Below are positions 1-8,574 of a DNA stretch of 16,899 nucleotides, piece after piece. The notes under the pieces are model-generated. The model did no database searches. It was not told where the DNA came from and worked only from the letters and a program-made list of their open reading frames with translations. Made by a program: the position numbers and the translations under genes. Numbering within the stretch: the first letter of the stretch is position 1; the number at the start of each line of letters is the position of its first letter. The stretch is from ZLKRG08 sp964565165. GTDB taxonomy: Bacteria; Actinomycetota; Actinomycetes; Nanopelagicales; Nanopelagicaceae. The stretch covers positions 1 to 16,899 of the forward strand of contig CAZMDJ010000020.1 in NCBI GenBank assembly GCA_964565165.1, in the 5' to 3' direction.

Positions 1-593
1 ACTCCAAACTCTTCCTGTATACCTCTCAACACAGCTTCTTCAAGTGATTCATTAAGTTCCTTAAAAGCTTGCAGTGGAAAATAAACTTCACCGCGGACCT
101 CAATTAACTCAGGTACTTTCTTGCCTTTTAGTTCGTGAGGTAACCCTTTAATAGTCTTAACATTTAAAGTTACATCTTCGCCAGTTGTGCCGTTACCGCG
201 AGTTAGCGCTTTGGTTAGGACACACTTTTCGTAACGTAAATTGATTGCCAGGCCATCGATCTTTAGTTCGCATAACCATTTTGCATCGGGCGCTTCCTTA
301 GCAACTCGTTCAAACCAAGTATTAAGTTCGTTCTCATCGAAAACGTTATCCAAGCTCATCATCTTCTCTAAGTGATCAACTTGTTCAAATGTCGTTGCAA
401 ATCCGCCGCCAATTCCCAGCGTTGGTGAATCTTCTGCGCGAAGTTCTGGATGTTCTTTCTCTAATTGTTCTAGTTCGCGCATCAACTTATCAAAGTGCGC
501 ATCTGTAACTGTTGGATTATCTAAGACGTAATAACGAAAGATATGGTCGCGGATCTCTTCTGTTAGTTCAGCGATTCTTTGGCGCGGATTCAT
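1..593 (-). CDS. ligA: NAD-dependent DNA ligase LigA, N-terminal part (3' end beyond window)
   Basis: LigA seals single-strand nicks in DNA using NAD+ as adenylate donor. About 197 N-terminal residues are visible: the Ia domain (roughly 1-70, with the YYxxDxP-type NMN-binding stretch YYVLDNP at 21-27), then the start of the nucleotidyltransferase domain. The adenylation motif is CELKIDG with the AMP-accepting lysine at K111. Other family marks are MSLDNVF (79-85), TRGNGTTGEDVT (131-142) and EVRGEVYF (165-172). The ATG overlaps the mnmA TGA as ATGA, so translation is probably coupled, and ligA is the fifth gene of the etfB-etfA-iscS-mnmA-ligA operon. The same order occurs in other actinobacteria. 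After the LNESLEE stretch the sequence is a few residues longer than expected before the usual FANPRN motif, which lies outside the window. Confidence 0.95.
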   Translation of the reverse strand, partial: MNPRQRIAELTEEIRDHIFRYYVLDNPTVTDAHFDKLMRELEQLEKEHPELRAEDSPTLGIGGGFATTFEQVDHLEKMMSLDNVFDENELNTWFERVAKEAPDAKWLCELKIDGLAINLRYEKCVLTKALTRGNGTTGEDVTLNVKTIKGLPHELKGKKVPELIEVRGEVYFPLQAFKELNESLEEAVLRGIQEEFG

Positions 594-1663
594 GCAGTCT
601 CACAAATTGTTGCTGAACCAACTACGCGATCACCATCATAAATAACTGCAGCCTGACCTGTTGCAAGTCCAAGTAACGGCTTATCTAATTCAATTTCAAC
701 GCCATCTGTTGTTTGACGATATTTACAATCAAGTGGAGCGCCATGTGCACGAACCTGTACGTAGCCAGTTAGCCACTCATTACCTGGATTTGGTCCGCAC
801 CAAACTGGTTTCTCTCCCACAATTCTGGTCACTGCTAAATCTTCCCTTGAACCCACGACAACGGTGTTGCTCTTAGGTTCGATCTTTAAAACAAATCGCG
901 GATTTCCATCTGCTGCCGGAACAGTTAAACCTAAACCTTTACGTTGTCCGATTGTGTAGGTGTACGCGCCTTTGTGGTGGCCAATTACTTTTCCATCTTG
1001 ATCAACGATCGGTCCCTCTTCGCTGCCAAGTCTTTCGCGCAACCAACCTGCATTATCACCGCTAGGAACAAAACAAATATCGTGGCTATCAGGTTTATTG
1101 GCAACAGCTAGACCTTTTGCTTCTGCCTCTTTGCGGATATCAACTTTCTCAGTATCACCAAGTGGAAAGTAAGCACCTTGTAACTGTTCTCGAGTTAATA
1201 CCGCTAAAACATACGATTGATCTTTGCTGTTATCGATTGCGCGGTGCAATGTACGTTCGCCATCAAGTGCGCGCATATTTGCGTAGTGGCCAGTTACTAC
1301 GCCATCAAAACCCATCGCCTTTGCACGATCTAAAACTGCAGCAAATTTAATCTTCTCGTTGCAACGTAAACATGGATTTGGCGTACGACCTGCAGCGTAT
1401 TCAGAGAGAAAATCCTCAACAACTCCATCATGAAACTCTTCGGCCATATCCCAGATATAGAAAGGGATTCCAATTACATCGGCTGCGCGACGAGCATCAT
1501 GTGAATCTTCAATGGTGCAGCAACCTCGTGCACCAGAACGATACTTCTGCGGGTTTGATGAGAGCGCTAAATGCACTCCAACTACTTGGTGTCCTGCTTC
1601 GACTGCGCGTGATGCTGCAACTGCAGAATCTACGCCGCCTGACATCGCAGCGATTAACTTCAT
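590..1663 (-). CDS. mnmA: tRNA-specific 2-thiouridylase MnmA
   Basis: MnmA (TrmU) makes the 2-thio group on wobble uridine-34 of tRNAs for Lys, Glu and Gln, using ATP to adenylate the base and persulfide sulfur passed on from a cysteine desulfurase. The 357 residues are full length for the family. The PP-loop SGGVDS is at 8-13. The catalytic cysteine pair is C101 in the NPCLRCN motif and C197 in DSHDICFV. GHYA (125-128) and the C-terminal TIGQRKGLGL-type stretch of the PUA-like domain are also present. The start overlaps the stop of iscS by ATGA and the stop overlaps the start of ligA, so it sits directly behind its probable sulfur donor in one transcript. The actinobacterial order iscS-mnmA-ligA supports the call. 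Confidence 0.97.
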   Translation of the reverse strand: MKLIAAMSGGVDSAVAASRAVEAGHQVVGVHLALSSNPQKYRSGARGCCTIEDSHDARRAADVIGIPFYIWDMAEEFHDGVVEDFLSEYAAGRTPNPCLRCNEKIKFAAVLDRAKAMGFDGVVTGHYANMRALDGERTLHRAIDNSKDQSYVLAVLTREQLQGAYFPLGDTEKVDIRKEAEAKGLAVANKPDSHDICFVPSGDNAGWLRERLGSEEGPIVDQDGKVIGHHKGAYTYTIGQRKGLGLTVPAADGNPRFVLKIEPKSNTVVVGSREDLAVTRIVGEKPVWCGPNPGNEWLTGYVQVRAHGAPLDCKYRQTTDGVEIELDKPLLGLATGQAAVIYDGDRVVGSATICETA

Positions 1664-2772
1664 TTCGCAGCTCTCGCTTTTGTAATTACGCCTGGCAATA
1701 CTCCAAGCAAGCGATTTACATCAGCTTCAGTGCTCTGTGTGCCTAATGAAAAACGTAGAGTGCCGATTGCTTCATCTTCGGTGCGACCTAGTGCAATTAA
1801 TACATGGCTTGGGCGATGTACACCTGCGCTACACGCTGACCCTGTTGAGCAAGCAATACCTTCCATATCCATAAGTAAAAGTAAGGTCTCGCCCTTTGTG
1901 CCTGGGAATGATGCATTAACAATTCCAGGAAGCGCATTCGAAGGAGTATTAATTAACGAATCCGGAACCGATAATTTAATTCCAGCGATTAATTGATCGC
2001 GAAGTTTTGAAACATGCGCAGCTGGATATGTGGTTAGCGCAGCTGCGAAGGCACAGATAGCTGGCGCATTTAGCGTGCCGCTTCGAATCTCACGCTCTTG
2101 GCCACCACCATGCAATAACGCTGGGATATCTAAACCTTTTTTAAGTACCAGCGCGCCAACTCCCACAGGTCCACCAATTTTATGTGCGCTAAGTGATAGC
2201 GCAGTTAAACCTTTAAATGTAACTGGAACCTTAAGAAGTGATTGCACTCCATCACAGTGAACCGGAATCTCGCCCGCAATTTCAATTACTTTATCGATTG
2301 GTTGCAACGCTCCGATTTCATTATTTGAGTGCATCACTGAAATCAGCGCAATCTCTGAACCGCGCTTTGCCACTAAATCTCTTAAGAAATCTAAATCAAC
2401 AGTTCCATCTTTGGTAATTGGAATCTGAATTAACTCTGCGCCCTCTTTTTCAACCAACCACTCTGCAGGTTCTAGAACCGCTTTATGTTCGAAAGCTGAA
2501 ATCACAATTACTTTCTTACCTGATTTCCAGAATAAACCTTTGATAGCCAAGTTATCTGCTTCAGTGCCAGAACCGGTAAAGATAATTTCACTTGGTGCGC
2601 AGTGGATAAATTCCGCAATCTTTTCGCGTGCCTCTTCTAGCGCACGGCGTTGATCGCGTCCGTAATTATGAAGAGAAGAAGGATTGCCGATCTGTTGCAA
2701 CTGCTTATTAAATTCGGCAAGGGCAATTTCGGTGATGGGCGTGGTCGCCGCATGATCAAAGTAAATTGCCAT
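1660..2772 (-). CDS. iscS: Cysteine desulfurase (NifS/IscS type)
   Basis: This PLP enzyme converts L-cysteine to alanine and an enzyme-bound persulfide for tRNA thiolation and possibly Fe-S assembly. The 370 residues carry DHAATTP at 6-12, the cofactor-stacking histidine H96 in FEHKAV, HSNNEIG (148-154), the Schiff-base lysine K198 in SAHKIGG, and the catalytic loop cysteine C314 in TGSACSAG. The short loop around C314 is of the NifS-like group common in actinobacteria. No Fe-S scaffold gene is adjacent. mnmA follows with an ATGA overlap, so the most direct role visible here is sulfur supply to MnmA. Only 9 nt separate it from the etfA stop, and I see no Shine-Dalgarno sequence there. Whether it should be called iscS or nifS cannot be settled from this sequence. 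Confidence 0.95.
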   Translation of the reverse strand: MAIYFDHAATTPITEIALAEFNKQLQQIGNPSSLHNYGRDQRRALEEAREKIAEFIHCAPSEIIFTGSGTEADNLAIKGLFWKSGKKVIVISAFEHKAVLEPAEWLVEKEGAELIQIPITKDGTVDLDFLRDLVAKRGSEIALISVMHSNNEIGALQPIDKVIEIAGEIPVHCDGVQSLLKVPVTFKGLTALSLSAHKIGGPVGVGALVLKKGLDIPALLHGGGQEREIRSGTLNAPAICAFAAALTTYPAAHVSKLRDQLIAGIKLSVPDSLINTPSNALPGIVNASFPGTKGETLLLLMDMEGIACSTGSACSAGVHRPSHVLIALGRTEDEAIGTLRFSLGTQSTEADVNRLLGVLPGVITKARAAK

Positions 2773-2781
2773 TGGGCAATT

Positions 2782-3588
2782 CTACTTGCGTGCGTTTATT
2801 AGCTCTGCCGCCTTCGATAACACGCTCACCAAGTCACCAACAATGCCCAAATCTGCAATTTCAAAGAGCGGAGCCTCAGGGTCCTTATTGATTACGACAA
2901 TATTCTTTGAGGTTTGCATTCCGGCTTTATGTTGAATCGCTCCTGAAATTCCGCAAGCTACATATAGATCTGGGCTAACGGTTTTACCAGTCTGCCCCAC
3001 CTGCATATCGTGGCTGCACCAACCTGCATCAACTGCGGCGCGGGATGCGCCAACTGCTGCGCCTAATGAATCTGCAAACTTCTCAACGGTCGACCAATCA
3101 CCATCGATTCCGCGACCGCCAGAGACCACAATCTTTGCTTCAGTAAGTTCTGGACGTGCACCTTTCTGCTTTGGCTTAGACGATTTAATAGTGACAAGTG
3201 AATTGTCATTTCCTTCTAACTTAATTGCATCCGGTACCGAAGCTGCAGGTTCTACTGAATTCGGTCTAATCGTAATTACCGGAATTCCGCGATTTACCTT
3301 TGCTTTAACGATGTAACCGCCACCAAAGATTGATTGAGTAGTAACAAAGTTACTATCAACTGCAATTGCATCGGTAATGATTCCGGATTCAAGTGCAATC
3401 GCAATTCTTCCGGCTAACTCTTTGCCATCCATAGTTGCTGCAACAAATACTGCTGAAACACCATTGCTCTTTGCATACTCTGCAATAGCTTTTGCAGATT
3501 GAGATTCAACAACTACCGCATCTCCTGCTGCGCCAACTAATTCGGCAGTTACCTTTGGATTATCTGCAATTACTAATACTTTGCTCAT
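2782..3588 (-). CDS. etfA: Electron transfer flavoprotein alpha subunit, shortened N-terminal domain
   Basis: EtfA (FixB) pairs with EtfB and binds FAD, passing electrons from acyl-CoA and other dehydrogenases to the quinone pool. The C-terminal FAD domain is clear: the SGGRG turn at 156-160, VGASRAAVDAGW (179-190), QVGQTGKTVSPDLYVACG (196-213), SGAIQHKAGM (215-224), and INKDPEAPLFEIADLGIVGD (233-252). The protein has 268 residues, while usual EtfA proteins have about 310-325. The shortage lies in the first 60 residues, where the usual first Rossmann-like segment is cut down. The start is fixed by an ATGA overlap with the etfB stop, so the shortness is not a wrong start. Function is probably kept because the FAD domain is intact. 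Confidence 0.93.
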   Translation of the reverse strand: MSKVLVIADNPKVTAELVGAAGDAVVVESQSAKAIAEYAKSNGVSAVFVAATMDGKELAGRIAIALESGIITDAIAVDSNFVTTQSIFGGGYIVKAKVNRGIPVITIRPNSVEPAASVPDAIKLEGNDNSLVTIKSSKPKQKGARPELTEAKIVVSGGRGIDGDWSTVEKFADSLGAAVGASRAAVDAGWCSHDMQVGQTGKTVSPDLYVACGISGAIQHKAGMQTSKNIVVINKDPEAPLFEIADLGIVGDLVSVLSKAAELINARK

Positions 3589-4355
3589 ATCAACTTCCTT
3601 TCAACAAGGAAATCGACCAATTTCTGCGCCGCATTGCCATCATCTTCGATCTTCACACCTGCAGCACGTGGTGGCTTTGCAACAGCTTCAATTACTTCAG
3701 TTCCAGATGTAGCGGTAAGAGAAATTGTGGCAATCTCTTTCTTTTTTGCTGCCATGATTCCTTTAAAGGATGGATAACGCGGTTCGTTGATTTTCTCTAC
3801 AACGCTCAATACCGCTGGAAAGTTTGCTTCCATCTCAACTTCGCCGGTATCTGTGATTCTATTAATTGAAATCTTCTTTGCGGCTACATCGATTGAGACT
3901 TTATTTGCAAAAGTTAATTGTGCATGGTCCAAGCGAGCGCTAACCATCGCAGGGATTACGCTCATTCGTGCATCGGTACTTTCAACGCCACTTATTACAA
4001 AGTCGTATCCACCATCAGAAATCGCCTTAGCTAAAACTTCTGAAGTTGCCATCGCATCTGCACCTGCAAGCGCGGGATCGGTAATCACTATCGCGTTTGT
4101 AGCGCCCATCGATAAACCTTTTCGTACCGCTTCTTGCGCACGTGTTGGCCCCATCGAAATTAATGTAATTGTGTGCTCGCCACCATCATCAGTTGTGCCG
4201 CCATTTGCTTCGCAGATTCGCAGCGCCTCTTCTATTGCATACTCATCTAAATCATTGAGCACTGCATCAACGCTCTCGCGATCTACGCGGCCATCAATAA
4301 ATTTCTTCTCAGCCCACGAATCTGGAACTTGCTTTACGGTCACGGCAATCTTCAC
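3585..4355 (-). CDS. etfB: Electron transfer flavoprotein beta subunit
   Basis: EtfB (FixA) is the partner of EtfA in the soluble flavoprotein that collects electrons from dehydrogenases. It has 256 residues, normal for the family. The N-terminus KIAVTVKQVPDSW and the stretch DFVISGVESTDARMSVIP (about 125-142), with nearby SARLDHAQLTF, are typical. The start is a GTG (4355-4353). An upstream ATG is out of frame and meets a stop within a few codons. A TAACAT hexamer lies 6 nt before this GTG, so translation may be leaderless. It is the first gene of the five-gene operon, and its stop overlaps the start of etfA. Confidence 0.94.
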   Translation of the reverse strand: MKIAVTVKQVPDSWAEKKFIDGRVDRESVDAVLNDLDEYAIEEALRICEANGGTTDDGGEHTITLISMGPTRAQEAVRKGLSMGATNAIVITDPALAGADAMATSEVLAKAISDGGYDFVISGVESTDARMSVIPAMVSARLDHAQLTFANKVSIDVAAKKISINRITDTGEVEMEANFPAVLSVVEKINEPRYPSFKGIMAAKKKEIATISLTATSGTEVIEAVAKPPRAAGVKIEDDGNAAQKLVDFLVERKLI

Positions 4356-4361
4356 GTAGTT

Positions 4362-4367
4362 ATGTTA
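4362..4367 (-). promoter_or_regulatory. Putative -10 hexamer of the etfB operon (leaderless)
   Basis: Read on the minus strand this is TAACAT, matching the actinobacterial -10 pattern TAnnnT, with exactly 6 nt (AACTAC) before the GTG of etfB. That spacing would put the transcript start on the start codon itself. No Shine-Dalgarno sequence is present and no good -35 is visible. The 80-bp region 4356-4435 must also hold the divergent glgX promoter; a weaker CAGACT at 4423-4428 lies 7 nt before the glgX ATG. Confidence 0.55.
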
Positions 4368-4435
4368 CTCATGAGTAGCAATTCTTTACTAGTTATTTAC
4401 CTAGTTACAGAGAGTTTCAGGGCAGACTAGCGCGC

Positions 4436-6547
4436 ATGCTTCAGGCCGATCCACGTTATCTCGGCGCCATTCCAACCGAAGAGGGAACCAACTTCTCTAT
4501 CTGGGCGGAGGCTGCCGACGCGGTTGAGGTCTGCCTATTTGATGAGGTCAACGGCAAATTAACCGAGACCCGCTTCTCCCTATCCCACCGAAATGGCCCA
4601 ATCTTCCATGGCTACCTAAAGGGAGTTCGTCCAGGACAGCGATATGGCTATCGCGTATATGGACCATGGGAACCAGAACGCGGTTCGCGCTTTAATCCAA
4701 ATAAATTACTTATTGATCCGTATGCGCACCACTTAAATGGCGAGCTGCAATATGTTCCTGAGATTTATGGCCATACCGCTGAAGATGGTTACGGCGCCGG
4801 AGATCCAAACATTATTGATGATCGTAACTCTGCAAAGTTTGTTCCGCTCTCTGTTGTTACAAATGATTCTCCGCGGCATATCAATCATCCGCATATCAAT
4901 TGGCAGGACTTAGTTATTTACGAAGCTCATGTCAAAGGTCTGACTTGGGCAAACCCCGAGATTCCAGAAGAAGAACGTGGAACTTATAAAGCGCTCGCGC
5001 ACCAATCAACAATTGATTATTTAAAACACATCGGCGTTAACGCGATTGAACTTTTGCCAATTCACGAACATGCAACCGAACCTGCAATTTGGGCACGCGG
5101 TCGACGTAACCATTGGGGCTATAACGCAATTGCATTTAGCGCACCGCACCGCGCATACGCTGCAACCGAAGATCCGATTGCTGAACTACAAGCTGCAGTT
5201 GATCGTTTACATGAAAATGGAATCGAAGTTATTTTAGATGTGGTCTATAACCACACTGCAGAAGGTGGCCCTGGTGGACCACACATTACTTATAAAGGTA
5301 TCGACAATCGCAACTGGTATCGCCACGGTGGAACCAACCATTACATCGATAACACTGGCTGCGGAAATACATTCTCTGCTGGTAAACCACATGGTGTTCG
5401 CGTAGTTATTGATTCACTTCGTTGGTGGACACAGGTAATTGGTGTTGATGGTTTCCGTTTTGATTTAGCACCAGCGCTAAACCGCACTGGAAATATGATC
5501 GATTCTGCGCTCTTTGCTGCAATTACTGCAGATCCTGTTCTGCGCCAACTTAAATTAATTGCAGAGCCTTGGGATATTTCACGTTACTCACTTGGTGAAT
5601 TCCAATATCCATGGCGTGAATGGAACGATTATTACCGTGATGCAGTCCGCCAATTCTGGTTGGGCGATATTGCGCGTGGATATGGAGAAGGCGTAAGCGC
5701 TCTTGCTTCATCAATCTCTGGTTCTAGCAATATTTTCTACTTCCGCGGTCCTACAACTTCAATTAACTTTATTACCGCGCATGATGGTTTCACCATGAAT
5801 GATTTGGTTACCTATCACGACAAGAAGAACGAAGCTAATAGCGAAGAGAATCGTGACGGTACAAATACAAACCGTTCTTGGAACGTTGGCCACGAAGGTC
5901 CAAGTAATGATCCAAAGATCAAACAGATTCGCAAATCGTTACAGAAATCAATGATGGCAACACTTTTGCTTTCATCTGGCGTACCTATGATCACAATGGG
6001 CGATGAAGTAGGTCGAACTCAACATGGATCAAACAATGCTTTTACTCTGCCAATTGATTTAAATCGCGATAACTGGAATAAAGAGATTGCATGGAATGGC
6101 GGCTGGGCTCTAGATTGGAATCCAACTGGTGATAAGAAAGATTTACAGGATGCATTCACAGAGTTGATGCGAATTCGCAAGACTTATCTATCTGACATTA
6201 CCTCTGAATTCTTTACCGGCCGAATGGATATCGGAACCGAACGTAAAGATATTGCTTGGTTTAGCCTCTCTGGAAATGAAATGACAGATGAACATTGGTC
6301 AGATGGCGATAAGCGCTCATTAACTGTCTTCTTTGAAGCAGGTCCTAAAAATGGATTGGTTCTACTTATGAATTCATTTGGAGAAGAGACTACTTTCGCA
6401 CTTCCAGGTGATGCCTGGGGTAATAATTTCCGCTGTATTTTTGATTCATTCGAAACAACTGCAACATATAACCCAGCCTTAGCGGCGCCTGGCGAAAAGG
6501 TCCAAGTTTCGCCACATTCGCTCCAGGTTTGGCTAGTTAATCGCTAA
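4436..6547 (+). CDS. glgX: Glycogen debranching enzyme GlgX (GH13)
   Basis: GlgX hydrolyses alpha-1,6 branch points in limit dextrins made by glycogen phosphorylase, freeing malto-oligosaccharides in the cytoplasm. The 703 residues fit the family. An N-terminal CBM48-like domain (about 10-110, with NFSIWAEAADAVEVCLFD and RYGYRVYGPW) is followed by the GH13 barrel: DVVYNHT (268-274), GFRFDLA with the nucleophile D343, IAEPWD with the acid/base E377, and FITAHDGFT with the transition-state D450. The C-terminal beta domain ends in SLQVWLVNR. No other glycogen gene is adjacent. It is divergent from etfB with 80 bp between and no clear ribosome binding site before its ATG. Trehalose-pathway TreX enzymes are close relatives, so glycogen as the only substrate is an inference. 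Confidence 0.93.
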   Translation: MLQADPRYLGAIPTEEGTNFSIWAEAADAVEVCLFDEVNGKLTETRFSLSHRNGPIFHGYLKGVRPGQRYGYRVYGPWEPERGSRFNPNKLLIDPYAHHLNGELQYVPEIYGHTAEDGYGAGDPNIIDDRNSAKFVPLSVVTNDSPRHINHPHINWQDLVIYEAHVKGLTWANPEIPEEERGTYKALAHQSTIDYLKHIGVNAIELLPIHEHATEPAIWARGRRNHWGYNAIAFSAPHRAYAATEDPIAELQAAVDRLHENGIEVILDVVYNHTAEGGPGGPHITYKGIDNRNWYRHGGTNHYIDNTGCGNTFSAGKPHGVRVVIDSLRWWTQVIGVDGFRFDLAPALNRTGNMIDSALFAAITADPVLRQLKLIAEPWDISRYSLGEFQYPWREWNDYYRDAVRQFWLGDIARGYGEGVSALASSISGSSNIFYFRGPTTSINFITAHDGFTMNDLVTYHDKKNEANSEENRDGTNTNRSWNVGHEGPSNDPKIKQIRKSLQKSMMATLLLSSGVPMITMGDEVGRTQHGSNNAFTLPIDLNRDNWNKEIAWNGGWALDWNPTGDKKDLQDAFTELMRIRKTYLSDITSEFFTGRMDIGTERKDIAWFSLSGNEMTDEHWSDGDKRSLTVFFEAGPKNGLVLLMNSFGEETTFALPGDAWGNNFRCIFDSFETTATYNPALAAPGEKVQVSPHSLQVWLVNR

Positions 6548-6574
6548 TTACTTTCAAGTATTACCCCTTCGCTT

Positions 6575-6580
6575 TAAACT
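6575..6580 (+). promoter_or_regulatory. Putative -10 hexamer of the fab operon (leaderless fabD)
   Basis: TAAACT fits TAnnnT and is followed by 6 nt (AAACGC) and then the fabD ATG, so transcription would start at the start codon. There is no Shine-Dalgarno sequence in the 39-bp space between glgX and fabD, and no hairpin terminator for glgX is seen there. A weak TTTCAA at 6552-6557 lies 17 nt upstream and could be a -35. Confidence 0.55.
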
Positions 6581-6586
6581 AAACGC

Positions 6587-7498
6587 ATGCTCGCTCTTTT
6601 ATTTCCAGGTCAAGGCTCGCAGACACCAGGAATGCTTCAGCCTTGGTTAAATGATGAAACTAAAAAAGTAGTTGCGACTTGGTCGCTACATATTGATTTA
6701 GATTTAGAGCGACTCGGTACAACCGCAAGCGCAGATGAAATTAAAGATACCGCTAATGCGCAACCTTTAATTGTTGCGGCAGGTTTACTTGGCGCACAAG
6801 CGCTTGGACTTTCAAAGTTCGCTGTCGTAGCTGGCCACTCTGTCGGAGAAATTACCGCGGCCGGAATTTCTGGGGTCCTCTCTCCTGCTCATGCACTTGA
6901 ATTGGTTCGTCAGCGCGGAATCTCTATGGCTAAAGCTGCAAGCCAAGTCGAAACTGGAATGTCTGCAGTATTAGGCGGAGATAGAAACGATGTATTAAAG
7001 GCGATTGCTGATTGCGATTTAGTTCCAGCAAACGACAATGGCGCAGGTCAGATTGTTGCCGCAGGTTCATTAAAAGCTTTAGATAAATTAATTGAAAATC
7101 CACCGGCAGGAGCGCGCGTTCGTGCCCTTGCAGTAGCTGGTGCTTTCCATACTCATTACATGCAACCAGCGGTTTCACATGTTGCTGGATTCGTTGAGAA
7201 GGTAACAATCAACGAACCAAAGGCGCAGCTACTTTCTAATAAAGATGGCGCAGTTGTTGCAAACGGTAAAGATGCAATCGAACGTATCGTAAATCAGATA
7301 GCTAACCCAGTTCGTTGGGATCTCTGCATGGAATCTCTTGTTCAGCTTGGCATTACTGGCGTAATTGAATTTCCGCCAGCTGGCACTTTGGTTGGTTTAC
7401 TTAAGCGCGCTACCCCAGGTATTGAATCATTTGCTCTTAAATCACCTGAAGATCTTGCTGCTGCAAAGGAATTTGCAGTTAAGCATGGTGCTGCATGA
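6587..7498 (+). CDS. fabD: Malonyl-CoA:ACP transacylase FabD
   Basis: FabD moves the malonyl group from malonyl-CoA to holo-ACP, supplying the extender unit for type II fatty-acid synthesis. It has 303 residues, in the normal range. The oxyanion motif FPGQGSQ is at 6-12, the nucleophilic serine is S85 in GHSVGE, the conserved arginine lies in LVRQRG (106-111), and the catalytic histidine is H188 in GAFHTHYM. It is the first gene of the fab cluster. Its TGA overlaps the fabH ATG as ATGA. The start at 6587 is supported by the immediate MLALLFPGQGS alignment with the family and by the hexamer 6 nt upstream. Confidence 0.96.
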   Translation: MLALLFPGQGSQTPGMLQPWLNDETKKVVATWSLHIDLDLERLGTTASADEIKDTANAQPLIVAAGLLGAQALGLSKFAVVAGHSVGEITAAGISGVLSPAHALELVRQRGISMAKAASQVETGMSAVLGGDRNDVLKAIADCDLVPANDNGAGQIVAAGSLKALDKLIENPPAGARVRALAVAGAFHTHYMQPAVSHVAGFVEKVTINEPKAQLLSNKDGAVVANGKDAIERIVNQIANPVRWDLCMESLVQLGITGVIEFPPAGTLVGLLKRATPGIESFALKSPEDLAAAKEFAVKHGAA

Positions 7499-8496
7499 TC
7501 AAAGTAAAAACTGGTAGCAACGCATCAATTCTTTCCGTCGGTGTTTACCGCGCAACAAATGTAATTCCAAACTCTGCAATCGTCGACAAGATTGATTCGA
7601 CAGATGAATGGATTCAGCAGCGCACTGGAATTGAAACTCGTCGCTTTGCAGATAAGAACGTATCGGTAATCGATATGGGCACTACCGCTGCAAAACAAGC
7701 GATGGAACGCGCTGGAATTACTGCTGAACAAGTAGATGTTGTCATCTTGGCAACCATTACCTATCCGCACCAGACTCCAAGTGGCGCATCTGGTATTGCC
7801 GCGAACCTTGGCGCTAATAAAGCTGCAGCATTTGATCTATCTGCCGCATGTGCCGGTTTCACCTATGGTGTTGGCCTTGCAAATGATCTTATTCGCGGTG
7901 GCACTGCGAAATATGTTTTGGTAATTGGTTCAGAGAAGATTAGCGATTTCACTAATCCGTCTGATCGCGCAACTGCATTTATCTTTGCTGATGGCGCAGG
8001 CGCCGTTGTAATTGGTCCAAGTGATCAACCAGGTATTGGTCCAACTGCGTGGGGTTCTGATTCAGATAACCGCGATGCAATCACTATGTCATCTTGGTTA
8101 GATTTTAAAGATACCGATGCACCTGCAAACACAATTGCGTGGCCAGATATTGTTCAAGAAGGTCAACGCGTATTCCGCTGGGCCGTTTTCTCAGTTAGCA
8201 AAGTTGGTTCAAAAGCTATTGAACTTGCTGGCGTTCAACCTTCTGACTTAAAAGCTTTTGTTCCGCACCAAGCTAATTTAAGAATTATTGAATCTATGGC
8301 GAAAGATATGAAGTTATCGCCAGATACTTTGATTGCTGATGACATTCGCACCAACGGAAATACTTCTGCGGCATCGATTCCATTAGCAATGGATTCTCTT
8401 CTTCAAGAGCACCCAGAATTACATGGCCAGCTCGCGCTGATCATCGGGTATGGCGCAGGTCTCGCTTATGCGGCCCAAGTTGTGAAATTACCGTAG
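7495..8496 (+). CDS. fabH: Beta-ketoacyl-ACP synthase III FabH
   Basis: FabH begins fatty-acid chains by condensing a short acyl-CoA with malonyl-ACP. The 333 residues contain the Cys-His-Asn triad of the initiating synthases: C119 in DLSAACAGF, H258 in VPHQANLRI, and N289 in NGNTSAAS. Further family marks are DEWIQQRTGI (37-46) and a glycine-rich end IIGYGAGLAYAAQVV. Whether it prefers acetyl-CoA or the branched primers used by many actinobacteria cannot be read from the sequence. Its start overlaps fabD, and 78 nt separate it from acpP. Confidence 0.96.
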   Translation: MIKVKTGSNASILSVGVYRATNVIPNSAIVDKIDSTDEWIQQRTGIETRRFADKNVSVIDMGTTAAKQAMERAGITAEQVDVVILATITYPHQTPSGASGIAANLGANKAAAFDLSAACAGFTYGVGLANDLIRGGTAKYVLVIGSEKISDFTNPSDRATAFIFADGAGAVVIGPSDQPGIGPTAWGSDSDNRDAITMSSWLDFKDTDAPANTIAWPDIVQEGQRVFRWAVFSVSKVGSKAIELAGVQPSDLKAFVPHQANLRIIESMAKDMKLSPDTLIADDIRTNGNTSAASIPLAMDSLLQEHPELHGQLALIIGYGAGLAYAAQVVKLP

Positions 8497-8559
8497 GAAA
8501 AGGTCAATTACTCGAAAGTAAGGGCCAATACCCTGCAGAATATCCACCTACACCGAACG

Positions 8560-8567
8560 AAAAGGGA
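8560..8567 (+). promoter_or_regulatory. Strong Shine-Dalgarno sequence of acpP
   Basis: The AAAAGGGA run ends about 8 nt before the acpP ATG. Unlike fabD and fabH, acpP has a separate 78-nt leader (8497-8574) and a strong ribosome binding site, which fits the high demand for acyl carrier protein. A TACCCT at 8529-8534 resembles a -10 hexamer and might start a separate acpP transcript, but no convincing -35 is seen. Confidence 0.6.
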
Positions 8568-8574
8568 AATATCA

